Below, one piece after another: positions 10,782 to 20,829 of a DNA stretch of 64,000 nt; position 1 is the stretch's first letter; every line of letters begins with the position of its first letter. The position numbers and the translations under genes were made by a program. The stretch lies in NCBI GenBank assembly GCA_021801265.1, contig JAJYYE010000001.1:1-64000 (forward strand), written 5' to 3'. The notes beneath the pieces are model-generated. The model made no database searches, was not told the DNA's origin, and saw nothing but the letters and a program-made list of their open reading frames with translations. The stretch is from Pseudomonadota bacterium (GTDB taxonomy: Bacteria; Pseudomonadota; Gammaproteobacteria; Halothiobacillales; Halothiobacillaceae).

Positions 10782-12206
10782 TCAAACACGACGACTCAGC
10801 AAAGAACCCAACACCATACCCGTGATACTGGCCGCAAAGCCGTAGAATTGTGGTGGAATCATCGGGTCTTTTAACAAAAATTCCAATGGCAACCAGGTCA
10901 GCAGCCCCAAACCAATGGACCAATACGCACCGACCAAATTTGCCCGTTTCCAAAATAGCCCAGCGAACAGGGGAACGAAAGCCACCACCAAAGTGACTTT
11001 ATACGCATTTTCGACCATGTCATGTATCGACGTATTACCGGCGTGCTCCCACAGTGAGTACCCGGTTACTGCGAGTGCAAACCCCACAATCACCCAGCGG
11101 GTAAGCCGCAGAAATTGTTGATCGCTCATGCCATTGGGTGCGATCCACCCCTTCAACAAGTTTTCGGCAATCGTGACGGACGGGGCTAACAACGTCCCCG
11201 AGGCGGTGCTCATAATCACTGCCAGCAGCGAACCATAAAAAACCACCTGCGCCCACAGCGGCAAGTGGTTTTGAATTAACTGCATCATGATTTTATCGGC
11301 TTCACCATGAATTAAGCGCGCGACTAAAGCGGGATCAATCACCGTGGCGGAATAGGCAATAAATAACGGGATGGCGGCGAATAGCAGATACAGCACCCCG
11401 CCCAGCACACTGCCCCACACGGCGATGTGTTCGGTGTGTGATGAATTGGCCCGTTGAAACACGTCTTGCTGTGGAATCGAACCAAAGCCCAGCGTGAGCA
11501 GCCCCGTAATAAACGCCAAAATGGCCGCAGAATTCAGTGCTGGCCAGAATTCAAATTTCCCCGCCACCGCGGCATGTTCCACCACAGGCGCAATCCCGCC
11601 CGCCCGATCGCCCAGCATGAAGGCGATAATCGTGAGCCCGACGACGATCACAATCATCTGAAAAAAAGTAGTCATCGCCACCGACCACATCCCACCAACG
11701 ACGGTATACAGCAACACCACGGATGCCCCAATCAAAATTCCGGCTGGTTCACTAATTGATCCTTGGGTGAGCACATTAAATACCATGCCCAGCGCCGTAA
11801 TTTGTGCGGCGACCCAGCCCAGATACGACAAGGTAATTGCAATCGCCGCGATCACCTCAACCTTGCGATTAAATCGCTGCCGATAAAAATCTCCGAGGGT
11901 GAGTAAATTCATCCGATACAAGCGACGGGCGAATATCAAGCCAAACAAAACCAAACATAAGGCCGCGCCGAAGGGATCGGAAATCAAACCGCCTAAATTA
12001 TCTTCATAAAAAGTGCCGGGAATCCCCAGCACGGTTTCGGCGCCAAACCATGTCGCAAACACCACACCCACAACGACGGGGAGCGAGAGCGAACGACCGG
12101 TGGTCATAAAATCAGCGGTATTGTGAACCCGTCGCGCAGCGAGTAGACCAATGCCAATGGAAACTACCAAATACAAGACAACAAAGGCAATCAGCATCCC
12201 GCTCAA
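10782..12206 (-). CDS. Sodium:solute symporter (SSS family)
   Basis: TWFGAETVLGIPGTFYEDNLGGLISDPFGAALCLVLFGLIFARRLYRMNLLTLGDFYRQRF. Confidence 0.92.
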   Translation of the reverse strand: MSGMLIAFVVLYLVVSIGIGLLAARRVHNTADFMTTGRSLSLPVVVGVVFATWFGAETVLGIPGTFYEDNLGGLISDPFGAALCLVLFGLIFARRLYRMNLLTLGDFYRQRFNRKVEVIAAIAITLSYLGWVAAQITALGMVFNVLTQGSISEPAGILIGASVVLLYTVVGGMWSVAMTTFFQMIVIVVGLTIIAFMLGDRAGGIAPVVEHAAVAGKFEFWPALNSAAILAFITGLLTLGFGSIPQQDVFQRANSSHTEHIAVWGSVLGGVLYLLFAAIPLFIAYSATVIDPALVARLIHGEADKIMMQLIQNHLPLWAQVVFYGSLLAVIMSTASGTLLAPSVTIAENLLKGWIAPNGMSDQQFLRLTRWVIVGFALAVTGYSLWEHAGNTSIHDMVENAYKVTLVVAFVPLFAGLFWKRANLVGAYWSIGLGLLTWLPLEFLLKDPMIPPQFYGFAASITGMVLGSLLSRRV

Positions 12207-12295
12207 ACCTCAAAAAATGCCTAAATAAATTCGGCGCATTGTGACAATCCATGCGGGGTCTGTCTATGAATAAAACCGGGAAACCACTTAAAGAA

Positions 12296-13939
12296 TCAAC
12301 TCATTAACACCTGACTCACCAAGGTTTTAGCCTCATTCAAGATTTGATCAAGATGCTGGGTGGAAATAAAACTTTCTGCGTAAATTTTATAAATATCTTC
12401 AGTGCCCGAAGGCCTCGCCGCGAACCAACCATTGGCGGTTTCCACCTTTAACCCACCGAGCGGTGCGTCATTGCCAGGCGCATGGGTCATAACGCGGATA
12501 ATATCCTCACCCGCCAGCACGGTTGCGGCGACAGAATCAGTGGTCAAACCGTTGAAACGCGCTTTTTGTTCAGCACTAATCGGCGCATCGACGCGGGTAT
12601 AAAATGGCTGACCATATTGATCGACCAGGTCATTGAAATAAACCCAAGGGTCTTTACCCGTGACAGCGAGGATTTCTGCCGCGAGCAAGCCTAAGATCAA
12701 ACCATCCTTATCAGTCGTCCAGACGGCACCATCACGACACAAGAACGTGGCGCCGGCGGATTCTTCACCACCAAAACCCAAGCTTCCGGCGGTTAAACCC
12801 GGTTGAAACCATTTAATACCAACCGGCGTTTCAAAGACATCACGACCCAAACCCGCTGCCACCCGATCAATCAACGAGCTGGAAACCACCGTCTTGCCAA
12901 TGGCAAGATTCGCGTCCCAATGCGGACGATGACGAAACAGATAATCAATCGCCACAGCCAAATAATGATTCGGGTTCAGCAAGCCGCCATCGGGGGTCAC
13001 AATACCGTGCCGGTCGGCATCCGTATCATTGCCAAACGCCACATCAAAACGATCTTTAATCGCGAGCAAACCCTTCATGGCATAGGGCGAGGAACAATCC
13101 ATCCGAATTTTACCATCATGATCCAGCGGCATAAAACGGAAATCCGGCTCAAGGCGCTCATTAACCACGGTTAAGTCCAACTGATAGCGTTCGGCAATCG
13201 GTACCCAATAGGGCAATCCCGCACCGCCCATCGGGTCGACCCCAATGGAAATACCCGACTGCCGAATCGCGGCGAAATCAATCACGGATTCTAATTCGTC
13301 CACATACGGCGCAATAAAGTCTTCGGCCACGATATGCGGCTGCGTTAAAGCGGCAGAAAAATCCATCCGCGCGATGTTGCGCCAGTCAGTCAACAGCGCA
13401 TTCGCCCGATTTTGAATCCAACCCGTTGCATCGGTATCGGCGGGGCCGCCGTGGGTTGGGTTATATTTAAAACCACCATCTGCAGGCGGATTATGCGAAG
13501 GGGTAATCACGATGCCGTCGGATAAAACGCCATCCGTGACGCGCGCATTATTCACAATAATCAGACGCGAAATGACGGGTGTCGGCGTCGGCGTAAAACC
13601 CGACTGGTGGCGCACCATCACACCAGCGGCAGCCAGCACTTCAATGGCTGTCACAAACGCTGGCCAAGATAACGCATGCGTATCAAACCCGATAAACACC
13701 GCACCTGTAATGTTGTGCGCGCGGCGATATTCAATCAGCGCGGCCGTAATGGCCACGATATGGGCTTCATTAAACGCCATATTCAAACTGCTTCCCCGAT
13801 GTCCTGATGTGCCAAAACTGACCCGTTCAGCGGGATTGACGGGATTGGGTTGCCGCGTGTAATACGCACTCACCAATTCGGGCACGGCAACCAGCATTGC
13901 AGGTGTGGGCAAGGTTCCGGCCAAGGCGGACAAGGTCAT
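12296..13939 (-). CDS. pgm: Phosphoglucomutase (alpha-D-glucose phosphate-specific)
   Basis: [40 protein letters not shown]. Confidence 0.95.
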   Translation of the reverse strand: MTLSALAGTLPTPAMLVAVPELVSAYYTRQPNPVNPAERVSFGTSGHRGSSLNMAFNEAHIVAITAALIEYRRAHNITGAVFIGFDTHALSWPAFVTAIEVLAAAGVMVRHQSGFTPTPTPVISRLIIVNNARVTDGVLSDGIVITPSHNPPADGGFKYNPTHGGPADTDATGWIQNRANALLTDWRNIARMDFSAALTQPHIVAEDFIAPYVDELESVIDFAAIRQSGISIGVDPMGGAGLPYWVPIAERYQLDLTVVNERLEPDFRFMPLDHDGKIRMDCSSPYAMKGLLAIKDRFDVAFGNDTDADRHGIVTPDGGLLNPNHYLAVAIDYLFRHRPHWDANLAIGKTVVSSSLIDRVAAGLGRDVFETPVGIKWFQPGLTAGSLGFGGEESAGATFLCRDGAVWTTDKDGLILGLLAAEILAVTGKDPWVYFNDLVDQYGQPFYTRVDAPISAEQKARFNGLTTDSVAATVLAGEDIIRVMTHAPGNDAPLGGLKVETANGWFAARPSGTEDIYKIYAESFISTQHLDQILNEAKTLVSQVLMS

Positions 13940-14202
13940 ATCAACGCATCCTTTTAATCGAGAATTAAAGCGTAATCAGAATGCCAAATTCCGCGAATTA
14001 TCGCAAAGAAAAACCTGTGTTTTAGGGTATTTCAGTGTCATGAATAATGAGGGGCAAATCAACCACCAGAGTGTACAAGACCCCATAAATCCGCCAAATC
14101 CATTGATATAAAATCACCATGTTGCTAAAGTAGTTATTATGTTAGAGATTTCCAATCTGTTGATTGATAATGAATTAACCCATTTAATCATTGCCACAGT
14201 AA

Positions 14203-14379
14203 GGCAACGCGGATTCATCCGCCTTGGTGTGCCCAGGGGTCGCATTTTTCGTATTCGGCATGTTTTTTCTGAATTTAGGCTTGGCGCACAACCACATCAT
14301 TGTCCATGGCTCGTGGCTGTATTACGCCATGATGGCGCCGTTTACAGCAGTGCAGCTCATCACGGTTCAAGTGTTTTGA
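14203..14379 (+). pseudogene. Possible remnant of a small membrane protein
   Basis: Open frame GNADSSALVCPGVAFFVFGMFFLNLGLAHNHIIVHGSWLYYAMMAPFTAVQLITVQVF*; no convincing full-length start. Confidence 0.3.
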
Positions 14380-14555
14380 AATTAAAAACTTAAAGCGGCT
14401 AAATATCGCCCATACCCCGCAATCCACAGAGGACGTCACCACGACAACGCGATGATTCAGCCTCAGTTATCTCGACATTCTTTGGCTGAAGTTGATTCAG
14501 TTGAGATGGATCGGTTGCCGGGTTAATCGTCCGAACACCTTCGAATCCAAAAAAC

Positions 14556-14584
14556 GAAAACGCCCCGAACTTCGGGGCGTTTTC
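14556..14584 (-). terminator. Strong intrinsic terminator for the rhodanese gene, potentially bidirectional
   Basis: GAAAACGCCCCGAActTCGGGGCGTTTTC hairpin directly downstream of the minus-strand CDS. Confidence 0.85.
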
Positions 14585-14602
14585 TTTAGATAACCAATTG
14601 AT

Positions 14603-15589
14603 TTATTTTAGATTGGCCGGGTTGGTCATTTTTGCGCCATCATACATGCTGTATTCAACGATAGAGCCATCATATAAGCGGGCTTTCTTGTCTCCGACAA
14701 TTTCATGCGTGACAAACCACAGGCCGGAGGCCAAATGGCCAGTGTTGCAATAATCAATAATTTCCTTACCAGGATTCAAACCAACCTGCTTGAGCATGGC
14801 TTCATAACTGGCTTTCGGCAGGAAGCGGGCAGAAGAACCATCCGCGTATGTTAATAAGTCAGGGGGTACATTCTTAGCGTTGGGCAAGTGACCGGAACGT
14901 TCTTTAGGTTTAGTAAACACACCCATATATTGATTTGATGGCCGAGCATCAGCGAACTCAGCACTGCCAGGATGTTCTACGGCACGTTTAACATCTTGAT
15001 AGGTTGCTAGAATATTTTTTCGTTCAGCCGTGGCGACCCAATCACCAGCGGTAACACTCGGTGCATCAGTCGCCGCCGTCATCCCATCAGCCAACCATTG
15101 CGCCATACCCCCATTCAAAATCGCCATGTTGTCTTGACCGTAGTATTTCAGCTGCCAATACAGGCGCGTCGCTTTATCCACATCAGGCGTGGATAACCCC
15201 TTCGGCACAATGACAATCGCCTGGCCCTTGTTCACACCCCACGCCTGAACTAATTTTTCGAATGCTGCCTTGTCAGGGATCATATCTTTGACTTTCTTGC
15301 CATCGATTTCCCGCTCAACGCGAATCGCTTTAAAATCTACGAAAGAGGCCCCTGGCACATGCCCTGACACATTGACGGCAACCTTCTTACCGTTAACGTC
15401 TTTGATCTCTGGCGCGGTAGTAAAATCTTTCATCGGGCCGCTAACTTGCAGTACTTTTACATCATTCAAATGCGCATTTAACCAAGCCGGATCAACCAAT
15501 GGGCCCGGTACGTCAACCGCAAAGGCACTCTGAGCTGCAAAGGCAGCGGCAAAAGCAACGGGTACAAATACAAACTTCTTGAAATTCAT
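14603..15589 (-). CDS. Exported tandem-rhodanese sulfurtransferase
   Basis: Signal peptide MNFKKFVFVPVAFAAAFAAQSAFA; rhodanese modules; active-site loop DYCNTGHLASG. Confidence 0.88.
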   Translation of the reverse strand: MNFKKFVFVPVAFAAAFAAQSAFAVDVPGPLVDPAWLNAHLNDVKVLQVSGPMKDFTTAPEIKDVNGKKVAVNVSGHVPGASFVDFKAIRVEREIDGKKVKDMIPDKAAFEKLVQAWGVNKGQAIVIVPKGLSTPDVDKATRLYWQLKYYGQDNMAILNGGMAQWLADGMTAATDAPSVTAGDWVATAERKNILATYQDVKRAVEHPGSAEFADARPSNQYMGVFTKPKERSGHLPNAKNVPPDLLTYADGSSARFLPKASYEAMLKQVGLNPGKEIIDYCNTGHLASGLWFVTHEIVGDKKARLYDGSIVEYSMYDGAKMTNPANLK

Positions 15590-15717
15590 TCGTCCAAACT
15601 CCTTCTAAACCGGTAAATATCACTCATGGTGACCCTACCACACCAAAAAACACGCAACTCACTTAAGTCGCTCTCCCATCAAAACATGCCCCCAACAGAC
15701 CAACAATATAAGTTTTT

Positions 15718-16458
15718 TTATACCTGATAACGCTTCTGACCAACGGATTGAATCACCGACAAAACACCCAATATATCCACCGGCTCTTCGCTTAATACAT
15801 GACGCGCCCGATCTTCGCCCGATTGCTCGTCAAGAGCCTGCGCTCCCGACCGGGTCAAGGCGCAATCCCTTGCCAAAAGCACGCGGCTAATTTGCGGCTG
15901 AATCAGTCGAGTCACCATCATCAACCAGCGAGAAACCAACCAAGAGGGACGCGCCCGATCAATCACAAAGGCATCGGGCAACAGATCAATGAGTGCTTGC
16001 GCGGGGCGAAACTGCTCATCTGTGACCCAGCGGTTAGTGGTAAAAATCGATCGGATCCCACCCTGTGCATCCATCGAGAGCGCCACGAAATGGCTGAACT
16101 CAGCCCTAGGCTCCGGTCGGATAAATAAATGGAAATGTCCATGCTCACCATCAGGACGTTCGCCCGCATCATGGGCATGGTAATAAAACATCGCACCCGA
16201 CTCAGGATCCGCGACATCATCAGCGGGATAATGCTGCCAGCGTGATAGCGATGCGCCGGACGCGTCTCGCAGCAATTCACTCAAAATCGTTTGCTGATCA
16301 TTGACCAGCGCCCGATTAATGGCGAAAAACTCATCTGCGGATACCAGCACCTCATCAAAGGCATCGTCCGATAGGCCTTGGAGCCAGTCACGATATCCAG
16401 GTACCGCGTCCTTGGGATCCAAACTCATTTTGCTCGGCACATGCGGGGTATCACGCAC
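15718..16458 (-). CDS. DUF6969-like protein of unknown function
   Basis: MFYYHAHDAGERPDGEHGHFHLFIRPE... His-rich motif; tentative family recall. Confidence 0.6.
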   Translation of the reverse strand: MRDTPHVPSKMSLDPKDAVPGYRDWLQGLSDDAFDEVLVSADEFFAINRALVNDQQTILSELLRDASGASLSRWQHYPADDVADPESGAMFYYHAHDAGERPDGEHGHFHLFIRPEPRAEFSHFVALSMDAQGGIRSIFTTNRWVTDEQFRPAQALIDLLPDAFVIDRARPSWLVSRWLMMVTRLIQPQISRVLLARDCALTRSGAQALDEQSGEDRARHVLSEEPVDILGVLSVIQSVGQKRYQV

Positions 16459-16491
16459 TGGCTAGCGAAAGACCGGCGGCAATGAACGCAA

Positions 16492-16854
16492 TTAACGACC
16501 ACCAGGTGCGCAGGGATTGGCCCCGCGACTGGCCGGTGCACAAGGATTCGCCCCACGGCTGGCTGGTGCACAAGGGTTCGCCCCACGGCTGGCCGGCGCA
16601 CAAGGGTTCGCCCCACGGCTGGCTGGTGCACAAGGGTTCGCCCCACGGCTGGCCGGCGCACAAGGGTTCGCCCCACGGCTGGCCGGCGCGCAGGGATTAT
16701 CCCCTCGCGCATGAGCAGCGGGAATGATCGACAACGCATCCATCGGTGATGGCAGGATAGCAGCACCCGACATAGCGACGGCTAAAGCAGGAATCGACAC
16801 TGCCAAAAAACGACGGGATTTGGTACGGGCTGGGGTTTTCTCATGGCGGTTCAT
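16492..16854 (-). CDS. Exported low-complexity protein with seven NPCAP decapeptide repeats
   Basis: N-terminal signal-like segment followed by RGDNPCAPAS(RGANPCAPAS)x5 RGANPCAPGGR. Confidence 0.8.
   Translation of the reverse strand: MNRHEKTPARTKSRRFLAVSIPALAVAMSGAAILPSPMDALSIIPAAHARGDNPCAPASRGANPCAPASRGANPCAPASRGANPCAPASRGANPCAPASRGANPCAPASRGANPCAPGGR
16521..16700. repeat. Six contiguous 30-bp tandem repeats; 16551-16610 and 16611-16670 are identical
   Basis: Consensus ccccacggctggcyggygcacaagggttcg; lines 16561 and 16621 of the sequence are identical. Confidence 0.95.
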
Positions 16855-16952
16855 TTCAAAATAACTCCCAAGAAGATACGATTAAAAAGCGATGATCAAA
16901 AAACATTAAAGCATTTCTATCCGTCACCGCAAGCCATAGAAACCTCCAACAA

Positions 16953-17627
16953 TTAAACTGCACGGGTATGCGACACCGACCCCACGCCCAGATTACCGTG
17001 GACGGCACTGCCTTTTTCAGATGACTCAATGGTCGGATCAACACCCTCAACAATATCTTCCGCCGTAAGCACCCCATGTGAGCGCTGCTCCATCATTCTA
17101 CCCAGCACAAATCCACCCACGGCAAGGATAACCATGGCAGACAACACAAACCAAGGGGAAACACCGAGCCATTGAGGGAGCGTTTTTGCACCAATTTGCG
17201 CAGTATGCAAAATGGTTTGGGTCAGAGGGGCATCGTAAACTGCGGCGAAGCCCAGAATACCCAACACCATCCCCAGCATGAATACCAACCCATCGATTCG
17301 ACCCGACATGAATCCGACCACCGATGTGCCTGGACAATAACCACCAACCGCAAAACCCGCGCCAATTAAGGCCGCACCCAGAGCTGTTGCCCAAAAAAAG
17401 GTTGTGGGCACAAAAAAACCACTGGAGCCGAAATAATTGCCGCTTTGCAGCAACAAAATCCCGAATGCCGCAACCAAAATTGCCGTAAACATGACTTTAA
17501 AAACAGACCAATCCGTTAAACGAAATTGCGCCGTCAATTTACAGGGCGAACCAAAACCCGCTTGCTCCAACACATAGCCAAAGAGAATACCGGAGGTTAA
17601 CGCCGTACCTGCAACACCGTAATCCAT
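16953..17627 (-). CDS. YeeE/YedE family membrane protein (sulfur transport, half-transporter)
   Basis: FGYVLEQAGFGSPCKLTAQFRLTDWSVFKVMFTAI, GGYCPGTSVVGFMSGRIDGLVFMLGMVLG. Confidence 0.88.
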   Translation of the reverse strand: MDYGVAGTALTSGILFGYVLEQAGFGSPCKLTAQFRLTDWSVFKVMFTAILVAAFGILLLQSGNYFGSSGFFVPTTFFWATALGAALIGAGFAVGGYCPGTSVVGFMSGRIDGLVFMLGMVLGILGFAAVYDAPLTQTILHTAQIGAKTLPQWLGVSPWFVLSAMVILAVGGFVLGRMMEQRSHGVLTAEDIVEGVDPTIESSEKGSAVHGNLGVGSVSHTRAV

Positions 17628-18163
17628 TACCAGACTCTCCGCATAAGCGCGCTAACCGCAAGGCCGACCACAAAAAAAACAACCAGAAAAATAAACCCCG
17701 CCATGCCCAGCATGGCCGTGCCAGATAACCCCACGCCACTCGTGCAACCGGCAGCAAAGCGTGACCCAAATCCGGCCAGAAGCCCGCCAGCTAATGCCAG
17801 TAGCAAACGCGGCATCACGCCAATTTTCCCCGCACCAACATCCACTCTGACTTTGAAACGCCCGGCACTGACAGCCGCCAAAAGCGCGCCTATCGCCACA
17901 CCGATCACCTCAACCACAATCCAACTGGCAAAAGGATTGGCACCGTTTGCCACCATGTGCCCGAGATACCCATTTGACTCAGTGGCTGCTGGCGCCAACT
18001 GGAACCCCAGCCAAGCCGCAATACTCGCAAATGTGCCCGATGCACCCACACCGTTGCCAACCAACACGAACGTGAGAATAAGTACCAAACCCAGCACCAA
18101 GCCCGCGACCAAGGGGGGCCACAAGGGGCGAACAGAAGAACAAACCGGGGAAGATCCAGACAT
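17627..18163 (-). CDS. YeeE/YedE family membrane protein (second half-transporter)
   Basis: GFGSRFAAGCTSGVGLSGTAMLGMAGFIFLVVFF; overlaps the downstream gene by one base. Confidence 0.88.
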   Translation of the reverse strand: MSGSSPVCSSVRPLWPPLVAGLVLGLVLILTFVLVGNGVGASGTFASIAAWLGFQLAPAATESNGYLGHMVANGANPFASWIVVEVIGVAIGALLAAVSAGRFKVRVDVGAGKIGVMPRLLLALAGGLLAGFGSRFAAGCTSGVGLSGTAMLGMAGFIFLVVFFVVGLAVSALMRRVW

Positions 18164-18318
18164 GCATCACTCCTGATGATTTTATTTAATAAGCATCGCT
18201 ACTTTTTAGCTCAAACAGATGCTTTTCTCCCAATCAATATGTTTTATTCAAGTATTCACATATCCTATAAATCATTCAGCAATTCATAGAAATGACCGCG
18301 TTAGCACAGACGCGCAAC

Positions 18319-19344
18319 TTAAAAAGAAGCCGATTCCGCCTCCAGGTAGGCCAATGCGCTGTATTTACCGATATTCTCATCAAATCCTTTCGTGACAGGC
18401 GCGTATTTTTTGACTCGAGAATCATCCAAGGCCAGCGCCTTGGCGCCTTCTTGTCCAGACATTTCCTGCACCGCTTTTTCGGCTGATTGATAAATCCCTT
18501 CAAATAACTCGCGGTTATGCGCCAAAACCTGCTTGCCCGGATTACCGTGTGCTGGAATCCACAGTGCGCCCGGCACGGCAGCCTCCAAGGCATCATAATT
18601 TTTAAAGGTCCCGCGGAAACTGCCGTCATCCATGAATGCAATTCGATTATCCATGGCGACATCACCCACATGGACGATTTTTCGCCCCACCAGTTCAAGG
18701 CTGATGTCCGAAGGCGTATGCGCGGTACCATAAAAATGCACTTTGATCTGAGTATCCCCAAAATCAAGCACATCGCCGTGGGCAACGATTTTATTGGGCG
18801 GCGTGACCACCGTACCCAGCGTAGCATTGTGGGTAGAACGCTCCATCAAGTGAGTCCAAAACTGCCCCTGACCTGTTTTAATCGCCAAAAGGGTCTTCTC
18901 ATGGGCGTAAATTGGCACATCGGGATTTTCGTTCACAAACGCATGATTCCCCAGCCAATGATCGCCGTGATAATGCGTATTAATCACCGCCGCGATCGGG
19001 CTTGGGGTAACCTTGCGAATTTGCCGGAGTACCATTTCCCCAATTTGTCTTGAGGCGCCGCTGTCTATCACCACCACCCCTTTTTGCGTGGTGACGAAGG
19101 TCACATTGCTCATCATTCCCTGATTTTCGACCGAAGGGAAACCCCAAGGTGAAATCACGCAATAAACCTGCTCATCGAGTTTGGTCGCCGCAATATCAGG
19201 CACTTTCGGTCCTGAAATAACCGAATTCTCTTCGGCAAAAACGCGAGACGCATACGCAAGCGGCAATACTGTGAACCCCGTCGCGGTGCCTACGGTTTGT
19301 AGAAAACGCCGCCGGGGCAGCAGAGCAGATGATTTAGATTGCAT
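18319..19344 (-). CDS. MBL-fold metallo-hydrolase with Tat-type signal
   Basis: RRRFLQTVG Tat motif; NTHYHGDHWLGNHAF zinc motif; start set at MQSKSSALL. Confidence 0.88.
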   Translation of the reverse strand: MQSKSSALLPRRRFLQTVGTATGFTVLPLAYASRVFAEENSVISGPKVPDIAATKLDEQVYCVISPWGFPSVENQGMMSNVTFVTTQKGVVVIDSGASRQIGEMVLRQIRKVTPSPIAAVINTHYHGDHWLGNHAFVNENPDVPIYAHEKTLLAIKTGQGQFWTHLMERSTHNATLGTVVTPPNKIVAHGDVLDFGDTQIKVHFYGTAHTPSDISLELVGRKIVHVGDVAMDNRIAFMDDGSFRGTFKNYDALEAAVPGALWIPAHGNPGKQVLAHNRELFEGIYQSAEKAVQEMSGQEGAKALALDDSRVKKYAPVTKGFDENIGKYSALAYLEAESASF

Positions 19345-19612
19345 AGCGTCACTCTCTTTGATTGATATACGCCTGCGCCCTTCCTTGCGCACTGGGTCAG
19401 ATTTAATCGGACTGTTCCGCGATCTATCTTGCTCAGCACCATGAAACAATTCAATACCTTAATTATAAATTATTTTAATAAATCCCTGAAACGGCTTGGG
19501 TTTATCCCGATGGATCTGCCGGCATCAAATGATGATTGATGCCCAAGTTCTGCAGAATTCATCCGTACGCGTACAATTCGACGATAACTTACATTCAGGC
19601 AAACGAAAAACG

Positions 19613-20086
19613 ATGAACTGTACCGACCATCATAATTGCACCATCGGGGCGCTAGAACATGCCGAGCGGGTGTGCTTAGCGCGTGGCGCACGACTCACCC
19701 CCATCAGAAGGGCGGTTTTAGCCGAGATCTGGACAGGACATGAAGCAACCAAGGCCTATGATCTTATTTCTCGAATGTCCACTGTGGGCAATTTAATCAA
19801 GCCACCCACTATTTATCGGGCGCTCGAATTTCTCCTCGCCCATGGTTTGATTCATCGAATTGAAAGCCTGAATGCCTTCATTGGCTGCGATCATCCGGAA
19901 ACCCAGCATCAAGCCATTCTGATGATTTGCGATCACTGCGGCACGATCAATGAACAATCCAGCGATGCGCTGAACGTGCTGATCGCCACAATCAGCAGGG
20001 CACAGCAATTTAAAACCATCAGGCAATCCGTCGAACTTCATGGCGTATGCACTCACTGTCAAACACATCAGGGCATCACTGAATAA
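19613..20086 (+). CDS. Fur-family regulator, Zur-like
   Basis: LTPIRRAVLAEIW...KAYDLISRMS...KPPTIYRALEFLLAHGLIHRIESLNAFIGC; CDHCG and CTHCQ Cys pairs. Confidence 0.85.
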   Translation: MNCTDHHNCTIGALEHAERVCLARGARLTPIRRAVLAEIWTGHEATKAYDLISRMSTVGNLIKPPTIYRALEFLLAHGLIHRIESLNAFIGCDHPETQHQAILMICDHCGTINEQSSDALNVLIATISRAQQFKTIRQSVELHGVCTHCQTHQGITE

Positions 20087-20162
20087 AGATCCCCCCGATG
20101 CGGCGCCAATCGCGTTAAAATCCGCCCACTTTTTTATTGCACGCTCACATTGGTCTTTTACC

Positions 20163-20753
20163 ATGCCCACACCCCAAGAAATTGCACAACTGCGTGCCGA
20201 TCTCACTCAACACGTCAATTTAATGGGGCAAAATCTTAGCCTGCATTCCACCTGGGGGCTTTTTTCGCCGCGCGAAATTGATGATGGCACGCGGCTCCTG
20301 CTTGATTTTTTGGACGCGCCCAAGCCGGGGCAAACGGTGGTTGATTTAGGCTGCGGCTACGGCCCGATTGGCCTAACGCTTGCCAAAGCAGAGCCCAGCG
20401 CCGCGTTAATTTTGCTGGATAAAGATTTTGTGGCCTGTGAATTTGCAGCCGCCAATGCCGCCCGCAATCACCTTGCCAATGTCACCGTCAAACTCAGCAA
20501 TGGTTTGAGCGCCGTACAGAACACAAAACTCGACCGGATTGTGTCCAATGTACCGGCTAAAGTCGGCAAAGAACTCTGGTCGATCATGCTGTTTGATGCC
20601 TGGCAAAATTTGACGCCGGGCGGTGATATCTGGTTTGTCAGTATCAATGGCCTGCGCGATTACTTTAAACGGACATTTAAAGAGCAATTTGGCAATTATG
20701 ACAAAATCAAACAGGGACAAGATTACACGGTGCATCGTGCCGTCAAGGAATAA
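20163..20753 (+). CDS. Class I SAM methyltransferase, RsmC-like
   Basis: TVVDLGCGYGPIGLTLAKAEPSAALILLDKD; RIVSNVPAKVGKE. Confidence 0.85.
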   Translation: MPTPQEIAQLRADLTQHVNLMGQNLSLHSTWGLFSPREIDDGTRLLLDFLDAPKPGQTVVDLGCGYGPIGLTLAKAEPSAALILLDKDFVACEFAAANAARNHLANVTVKLSNGLSAVQNTKLDRIVSNVPAKVGKELWSIMLFDAWQNLTPGGDIWFVSINGLRDYFKRTFKEQFGNYDKIKQGQDYTVHRAVKE

Positions 20754-20829
20754 GCACCCCCTTTGAACTTGAATATTTTTACTGAACTCATGCGTCACTC
20801 CGGCATGACCGCGACCGAGACTGAATACC

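Noticed and set aside
16521-16700. Possible CRISPR array
   Set aside because: The 30-bp units are contiguous with no spacers, lie in a coding frame, and no cas genes are present.
16517-16714. Plus-strand repeat ORF MAPRLAGAQGF...
   Set aside because: The stop-free 30-bp repeats open several frames; only the minus-strand frame has a signal peptide and consistent gene context.
18190-18230. AAGCATC...GATGCTT inverted repeat upstream of the YeeE genes
   Set aside because: Only 7 bp with a long loop; expected by chance in an AT-rich spacer.
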